NCBI RefSeq assembly: GCF_000732725.1
Contig: NZ_JPNB01000003.1
Coordinates: 1-64,000, forward strand
Reading direction: 5' to 3'
DNA length: 64,000 nt
DNA from: Kineothrix alysoides
Lineage (GTDB): Bacteria > Bacillota > Clostridia > Lachnospirales > Lachnospiraceae
Both the position numbers and the translations under genes were made by a program. Below the pieces are notes generated by a model, which was not told the origin of the DNA, ran no database searches, and was given only the letters and a program-made list of their open reading frames with translations. Positions 27,046 through 35,653 of the stretch are shown here, one piece after another. Within the stretch, counting starts at the first letter, position 1; each line of letters begins with the position of its first letter.

Positions 27046-28021
27046 TCCGTCTCCTTTAGAAAATGCTCACAGTATTCTTGCAAAGCAATTTTATATTTAC
27101 TTTCTTTTATGTCCCTTAATTCTTCTTTGGCCTTTAATACATAACAAGCAATTTTCTTTTTGACTTCAGCAATAACCATATCACAGCTTATTATTTCAAT
27201 TACTGAATCTTTATTAAAAATCTTTCCATTATAAAAATTTTTTATAATTTCTTTTTCTTCTTTATTACTTAATTTATAAGCAACAATTATTGGCAAAGTT
27301 ACAAGTCTTCTCTCAAAATCAGTCTGATAGGATTTATCTTCTTTCTCCATCTTTAAAAAAATAACGCTTTTTAAATCATCCATCATCTGATAAGCAATTC
27401 CTAGATTGTAGCCATACGATACTAAAGATTTTCTATAATGTTCGCTGGCACCTGCTATTATTGTACCTAATTCACATGCCATTGAAAAAAATATGGATGT
27501 TTTATTACTGATAACTTTAAAATAATCTTCTTCACTAATTTCATAATTTCCTATCAGGATGCTTTCAGACCTCTGTCCTTCATACATATGTAACAAACAT
27601 GAAGATACACTTTTAAGAATTTGTTTTTTTTTTCTTCCGCTTTAACTTCAGCAATCAATCTCATAGCTATGAATATAAGATAATCACCTAATAATAACGC
27701 AGAATGGAGGCCGTATTCATTAATAACTGTTTTACGGCCTCTTCTATACAAGCCATTATCTATGATATCATCATGGATTAGACTTGCAGCTTGTATAAAT
27801 TCAATAATAATTGATAAATGGGAAAGATTTGGATGGGATTCTTCGCTCTCTAAAAAACTTGTAATATACGTAAAAGTAGAACGAATCATTTTCCCCGGAG
27901 ATTCTATTACTTGCTTTAATTCAGGAATTTTATTATAAACATCTATACCAGCAAGTATTTTTAAGACTTGATTGTTATAATCGTTTCTAACTATTTCATT
28001 AATTTCATTAAATAACTCCAT
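27042..28021 (-). CDS. Polyprenyl diphosphate synthase, two frames joined by a likely -1 shift
   Basis: The first frame (28021-27554) holds the first Asp-rich motif HDDIIDNG (83-90) and RRGRKTV. The second (to 27042) holds GTIIAG and the second motif YQMMDDLKSV. They meet at an A10 run followed by C (27633-27623); a -1 shift there reads on as QILKSVSSCLLHMYEGQ and gives a normal 326-residue synthase. The run contains A AAA AAC in the correct phase. The second frame alone has no good start. Synthases of this family extend C5 units to a chain whose length I cannot tell. The usual third Asp of the second motif is Ser (DDLKS). First gene of the operon; AAGGGG upstream. It could be programmed shifting, slippage, sequencing error or decay. 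Confidence 0.78.
27620..27636 (-). promoter_or_regulatory. A10C slippery site in the prenyl synthase gene
   Basis: In the zero frame the codons are GAA AAA AAA AAC, so the final seven bases form A AAA AAC, a classical -1 heptamer. Ten A in a row also allow RNA polymerase slippage. A slip of -1 continues in the frame that encodes the rest of the synthase. No obvious stimulatory hairpin with strong GC pairing lies just downstream. Confidence 0.5.
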
Positions 28022-28126
28022 TTCATTCCCCTTTTAACTATATCTAATTACTAAAATATTAAATAAGTAAAATAAATAAGTAAAAAATAATATAAATATT
28101 TTTCATATTTTATATTATTTGTGTAT

Positions 28127-28156
28127 ATTATACGTAATAAAGGTATGTTTTGTCAA
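28127..28156 (-). promoter_or_regulatory. Consensus promoter of the 24-kb operon
   Basis: On the minus strand TTGACA (28156-28151) and TATAAT (28132-28127) are separated by 18 bp. Both hexamers are perfect matches to the housekeeping sigma consensus. Transcription would start near 28120, leaving an AT-rich leader of about 100 bases before the prenyl synthase ATG at 28021. I see no riboswitch fold or operator repeat in the leader, so expression may be strong and constitutive or controlled by a factor not visible here. Confidence 0.85.
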
Positions 28157-28203
28157 TGAATTTAGTTTATATTCCTAAATTCTGTCATAAATTCTTAGAC
28201 TGC

Positions 28204-28416
28204 TCTCACATCCACAATGGTGCATGGTTCCCATCCCCATGCATGGTCTATCAGCAACTCTGCATTAATACCATCTTATACAACAAATCCTCGTTGTAAT
28301 AATCATCCCACAGCGAATGACGGTAATTCATTTCATCTAATTCCGCAATCAGCACACCGTTTTCATCTGCCGCTATGTGCTTCGCCTCAATATCCATAGC
28401 AATCTTACAAAGAATG
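28204..28416 (-). pseudogene. Fragment of a second Y-family polymerase gene
   Basis: 28204-28305 matches 2494-2598 of the intact polymerase gene, including an identical 22-base core around CCATCCCCATGCATGGTC. 28306-28416 matches 2711-2821. The 112 bases between are deleted, as are four bases near 28273. Orientation is the same (minus). Mismatches are scattered, so it is a diverged relative and not a recent copy. The remaining stretch 28417-28529 holds nothing I can identify. With the intact gene at 1858-3381 it brackets the metabolic operon. Confidence 0.85.
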
Positions 28417-28529
28417 AATTAAATCAGCAGAGCTAACAGATTACTTTATAGGTAGCATATATAATTAATATGAACTCCCTATAATCTTATTTCTCGCTTT
28501 TTATTTTCTTAGATGTTAAACTGAGCAGT

Positions 28530-29207
28530 TCAAGGAGGTATCAGATTGACCTCCTCCCCCGTCCACACCGGGCATAAGGTGCAATATTTCTCAAAATAAT
28601 AAACTAACGATTCTAAAAAGTTTGAATATCTCTTAATAAGAAATATCCACATATTTCTATCTTTTCTAACTTTTAGAATGTTTCTCTGCTCCATCTTTTC
28701 TATTTTTGTCGTACCTTCTGCCATCGCTCTTTCAGAAACCTCTTCCTCGGCCTCTGTCTCATCTATTTTCTCATATACCCTGTCCTGTGCTTCTTCTGAT
28801 ATAAATTCCACCTCTATTTCTATCAAAGGTTTCTCCGTTGCATTCAGCTCCACATATACCATATGTTTTTGTTCTACATTATCCGAAGCCCTCACCGATT
28901 TCATTTCATTCCCACAATCTTCACTCTTCTTCACTTCCTGAAAGAATAATATATATAGGTTAGAAGTCTGCCCCCGGTTCCCCTCACGGAACCGGCTCTC
29001 CTTCTGTACATAGCCTGCGTCTACCAACTCTCTCATAGCACGTTTGACCGTAGATATACTGATATGTAATTCTCTGCTAATAGTAGGGACTGCTGGAAAA
29101 CAGGTTTTTTCCTTGTTTGAACGATCAATCAGATAAAGCAGTACCTGTAAGGCACGGCTCTTTAAATTGGACTGGTATGCTTTTTGCTTCATTTCGAACT
29201 GGTTCAT
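28530..29207 (-). CDS. Helix-turn-helix protein of the ICE (replication/transfer regulator-like)
   Basis: 225 residues from ATG 29207 behind GGAGGAAACG; the longer reading to 29297 overlaps the upstream gene and is rejected. Winged helix near residues 10-90: SRALQVLLYLIDRSN, TISRELHISISTVKRAMREL, VDAGYVQKESRF. The remainder is acidic and low-complexity with a basic aromatic tail. Similar DNA-binding proteins open the transfer region of many Lachnospiraceae ICEs. It is predicted to regulate or initiate replication/transfer. The target is not known. Confidence 0.7.
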   Translation of the reverse strand: MNQFEMKQKAYQSNLKSRALQVLLYLIDRSNKEKTCFPAVPTISRELHISISTVKRAMRELVDAGYVQKESRFREGNRGQTSNLYILFFQEVKKSEDCGNEMKSVRASDNVEQKHMVYVELNATEKPLIEIEVEFISEEAQDRVYEKIDETEAEEEVSERAMAEGTTKIEKMEQRNILKVRKDRNMWIFLIKRYSNFLESLVYYFEKYCTLCPVWTGEEVNLIPP

Positions 29208-29226
29208 ATACGTTTCCTCCAAAATT

Positions 29227-30237
29227 TTATGCTTTCTTGTCGGGGATATCATTCCCGCCAATGTATCTTTGCACGATTGTCTTATATAACTTTGCATTTG
29301 GACTGCCGTTCATGCAATCTGGCTGATATTCCAGAAACAATACCTTGTGATAATCAGATTGCAGTGCTTCTGTATAGGTTTCGCGTAGTTCTCCATCCAC
29401 AAAGGGACATAGTACAAAAGCTGACTTCGTCTCATATTGTCGTAAAAGTTTCACGCTATATGGCAGTTCATATGGTTTTGTTCCGCAAACCAACAGAACA
29501 ATATCTGCTCCCACTATTTCCTGACTGGTTCCATAATCCTCCAGGGAAAACTGAAACCCGCTTTCAGGCGTAATTTCCCCATACCATATATTTTCCAGAC
29601 GGTAACCGCCTGCTTCCTCTTTCATTTCATAAGCATCCGCCAAATAGGGAATAATACCTCCACTATTTTTTTCTATGTAACACACTCTGCTGCCTACACT
29701 TCCAATCCATGCCACAAATCCCAATGCCGCTGTTGTAGTTCCAATCCTGCTTTGGGAACTTATCATGGCAATTCTTACCCTGTCTGCATCAAAGCGGTAA
29801 CTCTCTCTTGTCTGCTCCGGTCTGTTCCTCTCTTTCGGATGGTACCTTGTCATTCCCTGCTCACTCAGAGATTGTCTGATTTCTTCCTGTATGCCCTCTA
29901 CCATGTTTTCCGTCACAATATTTCCTACACCAGCCTCTAACAAGCTTTGGAACAGAGACGTCTGTTCCGTTAGACCTTCATAAATTACCGTGATTCTTGC
30001 ATTATACATTGTCAGAAATTCTGCGATTGCCTCTACAAAGTCTTTATCCTCATCCCCAAATGCAATCCGGTCAAGTACCAGCTCCGTACAGTGGGAAAAA
30101 TTCCGCATATCATAAATAACAAATTGTTTTAACATAAAACTACCGGTCATTTTCTTTACCGGCAGGCCATTCTCTTCCTGCTCCATTAAGAAATCAAGCA
30201 GATTCGTGTGCTGCTGTGATGATAAATATAAAACCAT
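29227..30237 (-). CDS. CpaE/ParA-like ATPase with degenerate P-loop
   Basis: 336 residues from ATG 30237 behind GGAGGAGCAAAG. N-terminal receiver-like half (residues 1-130) and C-terminal ParA/MinD-like half with a P-loop region ISSQSRIGTTTAALG, where the usual signature Lys positions (KGGxGKT) are Arg-Ile-Gly-Thr-Thr. This is like many CpaE/TadZ localisation proteins that have lost strict ATPase motifs. It probably positions the Tad-like pilus machinery of this element at the membrane. A second CpaE-like protein is at 43446-44291. Confidence 0.7.
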   Translation of the reverse strand: MVLYLSSQQHTNLLDFLMEQEENGLPVKKMTGSFMLKQFVIYDMRNFSHCTELVLDRIAFGDEDKDFVEAIAEFLTMYNARITVIYEGLTEQTSLFQSLLEAGVGNIVTENMVEGIQEEIRQSLSEQGMTRYHPKERNRPEQTRESYRFDADRVRIAMISSQSRIGTTTAALGFVAWIGSVGSRVCYIEKNSGGIIPYLADAYEMKEEAGGYRLENIWYGEITPESGFQFSLEDYGTSQEIVGADIVLLVCGTKPYELPYSVKLLRQYETKSAFVLCPFVDGELRETYTEALQSDYHKVLFLEYQPDCMNGSPNAKLYKTIVQRYIGGNDIPDKKA

Positions 30238-30258
30238 TCTTTGCTCCTCCATTAATTC

Positions 30259-31080
30259 CTATCCAATCGCCCAGAACGGACCTCCTGCGCCCACCCGCTT
30301 ACGGGCCTCATTTAATATAATAGAGATATCCCATTCCTGGTTACTCCGCTTCACGCTGGCTGGATCCGCCACCAACACTTTTCCTTCCGCTGTGATACCC
30401 CGCAGGACAATGAAATGTCCGCTGGATGTAAAATGTCCTTTTGACATGATTACCACCACCAGCTTTCCATCAGCAAGAGCTGCCGCTACCCCCTCACCAT
30501 CAAGATTTTTATCCACAGACAAGCCCCAATGCATCGCTGCATTTGGTATCAGACTGTGATAGGAACCACCGCCCGGACAATAATACCCATTTTCATAAGA
30601 CCATTTTGCCATTTCAAAAGGTGTTACTTGTATTCCAGTTAGAGTAGACACCACAATACTCATACTGGCAGGCCCGCATCCATGGGTTCCAATTTTGTCC
30701 CTCCCATAAGCTTCATCTGCCCATCTCTCATCCAATTGACTAAAGTAGACAACCGGTGTTTCTCCTTCTTTCCCTAACAGAATATCCTTGTCATATTCCT
30801 GCCCGCTTCCCTCTCTAAAATCTCTCTCAAAAATACCGGAATCATGAGTATACCCATAATCCTTCTGAAAAGCATCCACCGCTTCTACCTCATCCCCTAC
30901 AAGCCATCCTGCCAATGCTGAGAATGGACTGATCGCAAGATAAAAAACCAAAGAAGTCAATACCAGCAAAAATATGACCGGACCTAAAATAATGGCAAGC
31001 ATTTTCTTTCTGCTTTCCTCATCCTTTGATACCTGCAGGGCCACTTCTACCAGAATCTTTATTACTGCCGGATTTGCCAC
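30259..31080 (-). CDS. Membrane-anchored C39-like cysteine peptidase
   Basis: 273 residues from GTG 31080 behind AAGGAAG; the longer reading overlaps virB4 and is less likely. A membrane helix near residues 27-55 (IILGPVIFLLVLTSL) is followed by an external C39-like domain: VVYFSQLDERW, THGCGPASMSIV with the catalytic Cys, SSGHFIVLRGI with His and VLVADPAS with Asp. In conjugation loci such proteins sit where a cell-wall hydrolase is expected. It may open the wall or process a surface protein. Wall hydrolysis is inferred from position only. Confidence 0.78.
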   Translation of the reverse strand: MANPAVIKILVEVALQVSKDEESRKKMLAIILGPVIFLLVLTSLVFYLAISPFSALAGWLVGDEVEAVDAFQKDYGYTHDSGIFERDFREGSGQEYDKDILLGKEGETPVVYFSQLDERWADEAYGRDKIGTHGCGPASMSIVVSTLTGIQVTPFEMAKWSYENGYYCPGGGSYHSLIPNAAMHWGLSVDKNLDGEGVAAALADGKLVVVIMSKGHFTSSGHFIVLRGITAEGKVLVADPASVKRSNQEWDISIILNEARKRVGAGGPFWAIG

Positions 31081-31165
31081 GTTTCCACTTCCTTTCTTGT
31101 TTCCAGCCAAATACAGACCGCACATATTTTTTGATAGGTGCGGTCTGTACAAGAGCAGTTTTCTT

Positions 31166-32992
31166 TTATCTTCCTCCAGCATTTCCCATATATTGCAGCT
31201 TGTAAGCCGGTATATCAAACTGGATATGCAGCCGTTTGGCTCCTGCCATGAACAGGGCATGTCCTCTCTTTCTTGCCAATAAAAGCTCCTGCTCTGCTTC
31301 TGTCAGATCGTAAAGGTCTGCTGTTTCTTTCAAATTTTTCCCATCCGTCCCCATGAGAATCTTATAGCATGGAATGTCAAGCAGTGCCTGCCCATACTGT
31401 TTGATACTCTCATGCAAAAAATCAACCAGACTATGTGAGATGATTCCCAGTGCCGATTCATATTTTCTTGCCCGCTTCATCACATTTCTCAGATATACCA
31501 ATGACTGTGGAACTTTCTGGTCTATCATCAGATAAGCTTCATCACAGACCAGCATGACCCGTTCATTGCGGTCACGGCTCATCTGTTCCCAGTTGTATGT
31601 CAGTATGTTAAAATATTGGGTACGCTTGATATTATCCCCGGTTTCCTGCAAAGCATGGGTATCCATGACCGTAAATCTGGAGTCAGACGATACCGTGGTA
31701 TAACCGTTCCAAATAAAGCTATCTGCGCCCTCTGCAATATCATACAAAAGCATGGCAAGGTCTTTGTATACCTGAGAATCCCAGGCTCCCTCTGCCTTTT
31801 TCTGTATCAACTGATAAAGGTCAGAGAAAATAGGAAAATCAGTGGGTTTCAGTGTTGTGATGTCGGTATCCCATGTGATGTGGAACTGAGCATACAATTC
31901 TATTAGACATTTTTTAAGAACAGCCTTCTGCATATCCGTAAGAGATGGGATATATAGGCTAAAAAAGATTTCTAAATTTTTCATGTGAAGGGCAAGGTCA
32001 TTCATGCCATACCCTTCATCCCGATATAAACGGTCGGCCTCATTCTCCTCATCTCTTGGAGATGGTCTCACCTGCAGAGGGTTGATCCTTCCATGGGAAC
32101 CACCAACAGCATTTATCCAGTCACCATTTAGATTTTTGCAAAGATCTTTATATTCGCTTTCAGGATCTACCACAATAATGCGGGTTCCCTTCATGTACTC
32201 TGACATCAAAATATGTTTTATTGCCGTCGATTTTCCTACTCCGGAATTTCCCATGACACAGAAATTACTATTTGTCCGGTCTCCACCACGTTTCCATATA
32301 TATACAATGACAAGACCACCGTTGGTATCTTTAGCCAAATAATACCCTTCTCCATCATTAAAGCCGCTGCTTGCAAATGGAAATCCTCCTACGAATGTTG
32401 AAAAGGGAACTACCCTCTGTAATATGCTCTCTATCTTTCCATGATTGGGGAACATTGGCGATAAGTGCATAAATGCTTCCTTTTGCAGATTTGGAATAGC
32501 TCGCATTTTACATTTCATCACACTTACCGTGCTCTCTGCCCGGCGGCAGGTTTTCTTGAACTCCTTTTCTTCCCTTGCCACCGGCATGACCTCCACGCTC
32601 ATTAGTCCAACTGTCTCTCCCTCTCTGTCAATCTGCCGGATGATCTTCTCCCCGTCCTCGGCTGCTTTCTCCGCACGCTGTCTGGAAAGGGGATCCTTCG
32701 CTCCTTCTACAATCCCTCTTTGCTGTACCACACTTCGGGATATCGCATTGATAAGGGCTCCGTTATCCACCGGCTGAAACCCAATAGACACAAAGGTGCT
32801 CGGAATATTCGTCAGTTTGGAAAGCCATTCTACATCCACCTTTTGCGGATACTGAATGATCCCGTATACCTTACCCATATTTTCCCCGATGGAAAGCCGA
32901 TTTTTCTGAAATTCCAGTCCCATAGGTGTCACAACATTTAACAGGGCATGATTGACCGGTATTTGTTCTTCTGTCTGTACTTTTCGCTTCAT
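31166..32992 (-). CDS. virB4: VirB4-family conjugation ATPase
   Basis: 608 residues. Walker A MGNSGVGKSTAIK at 248-260, Walker B VMLVCDEAYLMID near 500, and RKRGHALFMAGAKRLHIQFD at the end. VirB4/TraE ATPases power assembly and substrate transfer of the type IV secretion channel. The protein begins at what is normally the middle of the VirB4 N-domain; the preceding gene (32994) carries the missing front part. This gene split is seen in related ICEs. GGAGGTGG upstream. Confidence 0.92.
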   Translation of the reverse strand: MKRKVQTEEQIPVNHALLNVVTPMGLEFQKNRLSIGENMGKVYGIIQYPQKVDVEWLSKLTNIPSTFVSIGFQPVDNGALINAISRSVVQQRGIVEGAKDPLSRQRAEKAAEDGEKIIRQIDREGETVGLMSVEVMPVAREEKEFKKTCRRAESTVSVMKCKMRAIPNLQKEAFMHLSPMFPNHGKIESILQRVVPFSTFVGGFPFASSGFNDGEGYYLAKDTNGGLVIVYIWKRGGDRTNSNFCVMGNSGVGKSTAIKHILMSEYMKGTRIIVVDPESEYKDLCKNLNGDWINAVGGSHGRINPLQVRPSPRDEENEADRLYRDEGYGMNDLALHMKNLEIFFSLYIPSLTDMQKAVLKKCLIELYAQFHITWDTDITTLKPTDFPIFSDLYQLIQKKAEGAWDSQVYKDLAMLLYDIAEGADSFIWNGYTTVSSDSRFTVMDTHALQETGDNIKRTQYFNILTYNWEQMSRDRNERVMLVCDEAYLMIDQKVPQSLVYLRNVMKRARKYESALGIISHSLVDFLHESIKQYGQALLDIPCYKILMGTDGKNLKETADLYDLTEAEQELLLARKRGHALFMAGAKRLHIQFDIPAYKLQYMGNAGGR

Positions 32993-32993
32993 C

Positions 32994-33683
32994 TCACACC
33001 ACCTCCTTTACTATGGGAATGCTGGCGGTGATTTCCGTATCCTCCAAATGGGTATAAGAAGGGTTGTTGACCAGATTTAACAGACGAACAATTTCCTTCT
33101 CTGTTAGAATGTCGCACATGATCCCACCTGTCGAAAACTTCTCGCAAAGCAGGGATGCCCTTTTTAATAGATCTCTTTCACATCCTTCTTCCTGTTTCTC
33201 CCAAAGGGCAATATAAAACTGCCGCTCAACAATTTCACCGGACAATGCAAATCCACCCATTTGCAAAATCTCTTGTCGCAGCAGCTCCTTCCGCTTTTCT
33301 TCTGCATACTTTAACATCTCCCCCATTTCTGTGATCAGCGGGGAAATATCTACCGGCCTTGACAGCGCCATGAATTTAAAAGGATACTGAATATTAGAAA
33401 GCTCCGCTGTCAGAGTCTTTATTAATACATTCTTTTCGGAATTACTGTATAGATCTATACTGATTGAATGGATACGAAGATAGACAAATATCATGCCGTC
33501 TCTCGTATATAGATATTTGTCCTGAATATCTTTCACATTGATAAAGTGCTGCGCCGTTTTTAAGGCTGCACTCTCTGTTTCTGTCTCCCTGCTTCCCTTT
33601 CCATTCTTTAGAAACAGAAGCAAAATGCCGCCACCAATTAAGGTGACGGCAAGCATGATAATAGGAAATATTAAACTCTCCAT
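32994..33683 (-). CDS. Membrane-anchored N-terminal partner of VirB4
   Basis: 229 residues from ATG 33683 behind GGAGGAAAAA. One N-terminal membrane helix (LIFPIIMLAVTLIGGGILLLF) and a soluble domain resembling the front part of VirB4/TraC-like proteins (YTRDGMIFVYLRIHSISIDL, then PFKFMALSRPVDIS). It ends two bases before virB4. It probably tethers VirB4 to the membrane at the channel. The assignment rests on order and weak similarity. Confidence 0.6.
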   Translation of the reverse strand: MESLIFPIIMLAVTLIGGGILLLFLKNGKGSRETETESAALKTAQHFINVKDIQDKYLYTRDGMIFVYLRIHSISIDLYSNSEKNVLIKTLTAELSNIQYPFKFMALSRPVDISPLITEMGEMLKYAEEKRKELLRQEILQMGGFALSGEIVERQFYIALWEKQEEGCERDLLKRASLLCEKFSTGGIMCDILTEKEIVRLLNLVNNPSYTHLEDTEITASIPIVKEVV

Positions 33684-33698
33684 TTTTTCCTCCACTAT

Positions 33699-35462
33699 TT
33701 AGTTATCCGGACGTATATGCCAGTCCGAAAATAAGTTGTCATACACTGTCAGGGAATCCGTTAGGTTAACTTGCAACATTCCGGCCGGCGTCCACGCATC
33801 TATGACCCGCCCATAGACCGTGTAGTTCCCATCAGGGTACCACACTGTGCTGAAGTGTACCCGCCGGTTGTAGGTGCTGTATTCATTTTTCTGAAACTGA
33901 AACACTGCCGAATAACCGGATGTTATTCTTTCTAATAGTCTCCAGTAATCGTTATATTCAAATTCCGGAAAATAAGAAACACATGTCTGTACCTGTGTGA
34001 TATGGCTGGACGGTGCGCCGGAGCGCATCTGTGCCGATACTTCCATATTGATTCCATAGCCCGATTTCATCGTCCTGCCGTTTGCCGTTGGATTCTTCTC
34101 ATCTGATTGAATCTGCATGATGGCAGAAAGAGCTGCGGAGTAGGCAGTCCATTCATAAACATACCAGCCCTTATCTTCCCATTCCCCGTTATCTACCCAA
34201 CGTCCATGACTGGAAGTACAGTCATCCGGGCAACTCGCGCTATGGCTCCCACTTTCCCAATTCCAGTCAGAAATCCACACCCAATTTTCATGCCACCAGC
34301 ATTTCCATACCCCCCAGGTAAGGCTTGCCACATTCTGCCCTGTCGGGATAGAAGGGCGCACGAAACCATCATATCGATCATCTGCCTGGGGATCAGGCGG
34401 CGGATCTTCATTTAAATCCACCACATTGGCATGGATGGTGCTGTTACTGAGACTTCCCTTATCCGTAGATACATTTATGGTCACTTCCTGCGGTTCGGAC
34501 GGCGTATGCCACTTTACCCATACAAGCTGGCTGCCATTTTGTGGAATGACTACCCCGGCCATCTGATAGCTTCTGCCTGCAATAGAAAAAGTCACGGTAG
34601 CCTTTGCATCGTTATTGATTTCCTCTCTGGTGGAAAGAGTGACTGCTGTAATCACATCCGTGTCTATTCGGTAAGTAATGTCATATTCTGCTTCTGTAGG
34701 CGGTACTCCCTTATAGCTGACTATACCAATCCCTAATATCTGTATTATTTCTTCCGTTGTCCTCGCTGTATTTTTGGAACCAGTCCAGGCTGAAAAACCT
34801 AAGTCTGCTTTTTCCAAAAAGAGAGCAAGGGCTAGATTTTTCATCACTACGGTAGGAAAGTGTGTTCCCAAATCCCCGCCCACTATACGGTTATACAGTC
34901 CAGCTTCCGTGGTAGTCATGGCAAAATACAGATTATTGTAAATCAGATAGATAACCGGCTCTATCACTAGTTTATATGAGCCGTCTGTCAATGCAGAAAC
35001 ATTTATTCCAGTCTTGGCCGCCACCATGGATGCCGCACCCTCGGAGCAAAAATACCTTTTAATCTGTGTAATGCTTGCTTTTTCGCTATTGCTGGAGATA
35101 ATCTGAGGTATTGGATTATCCGGCATATAATAAGTATATTTTGTAGTCTGCAAAGTAAGTGCCGCGCCATTTCGATACTGCATCTTGCTGACCTTTCCGA
35201 AATGGAACATTCTTTCCGCTGTTGCCGAAAGGTTCTTATTTGTAAAATCGATAGGATTACTTACAATAGCACCCGTTTCCGCATTTACTACTGTAATTCT
35301 GACTCCTTGATAGGAATTTCCCGGCCAGTTACAAGTTTTTGTTCCTTGATTCAGTCCGCCACCGCCACCATCTACATTTCCACTTCCAGACGCATAGGCT
35401 GTCAGCGTACCAAAGTAGAAAAAAATTGTGAATATACATACTGCGATACATGTTTTTTTCAA
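33699..35462 (-). CDS. Large secreted/surface protein of the conjugation module
   Basis: 587 residues with a signal peptide (MKKTCIAVCIFTIFFYFGTL, cleavage after AYA). The mature part starts with a glycine run (VDGGGGGLNQGT). Later comes a Trp-rich, Cys-containing section (WGVWKCWWHENWVWISDWNW, SCPDDCTSSHG). There is no membrane anchor or LPXTG motif at the C-terminus. The central 230-350 region looks immunoglobulin/beta-sandwich-like. It may contact the recipient cell or decorate the transfer apparatus. AGAGGAAAA lies upstream, preceded by a terminator-like hairpin (35481-35502). Confidence 0.75.
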   Translation of the reverse strand: MKKTCIAVCIFTIFFYFGTLTAYASGSGNVDGGGGGLNQGTKTCNWPGNSYQGVRITVVNAETGAIVSNPIDFTNKNLSATAERMFHFGKVSKMQYRNGAALTLQTTKYTYYMPDNPIPQIISSNSEKASITQIKRYFCSEGAASMVAAKTGINVSALTDGSYKLVIEPVIYLIYNNLYFAMTTTEAGLYNRIVGGDLGTHFPTVVMKNLALALFLEKADLGFSAWTGSKNTARTTEEIIQILGIGIVSYKGVPPTEAEYDITYRIDTDVITAVTLSTREEINNDAKATVTFSIAGRSYQMAGVVIPQNGSQLVWVKWHTPSEPQEVTINVSTDKGSLSNSTIHANVVDLNEDPPPDPQADDRYDGFVRPSIPTGQNVASLTWGVWKCWWHENWVWISDWNWESGSHSASCPDDCTSSHGRWVDNGEWEDKGWYVYEWTAYSAALSAIMQIQSDEKNPTANGRTMKSGYGINMEVSAQMRSGAPSSHITQVQTCVSYFPEFEYNDYWRLLERITSGYSAVFQFQKNEYSTYNRRVHFSTVWYPDGNYTVYGRVIDAWTPAGMLQVNLTDSLTVYDNLFSDWHIRPDN

Positions 35463-35480
35463 TTTTCCTCTTTTCTACAC

Positions 35481-35502
35481 AAAAAGGCCCGCAATGCGGG
35501 CC
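35481..35502 (-). terminator. GC-rich hairpin with T5 just ahead of the secreted-protein gene
   Basis: GGCCCGC-ATT-GCGGGCC (35502-35486 on the minus strand) followed by five T. It stops transcription arriving from the cargo genes (35654-38339). It lies only 18 bases before the ATG of 33699-35462. If that gene's promoter is upstream of the hairpin, the hairpin would act as an attenuator. No clear promoter is seen in 35503-35653. Confidence 0.8.
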
Positions 35503-35653
35503 ATGTGTCAGTTAACAATAATAATTAATAAACTTTCTTTTTAAAAAAGAGCATGACATTTGCCATACTCATAAAATGGAAATAAACTGCATTCTATTCC
35601 AAATTACAATATAGGATTTTGTTATTTATACAAATTGGATGCTATATCTATGT

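Noticed and set aside
27042-27596. Independent short prenyl synthase gene
   Set aside because: It begins in the middle of the fold without a start signal and completes the upstream half after a -1 shift.
4292-28021. Ordinary hopanoid gene cluster
   Set aside because: No squalene synthase (HpnCDE or SQS) and no HpnG/HpnO-type side-chain genes are present, while UbiA and dehydratase modules are.
28217-28399. Plus-strand 60-codon ORF
   Set aside because: It is the shadow of the decayed polymerase fragment on the other strand.
28538-28562. Inverted repeat AGGAGGT...ACCTCCT near the end of the HTH gene as a terminator
   Set aside because: It lies within the coding end and has no T-run on either strand; probably a chance pairing.
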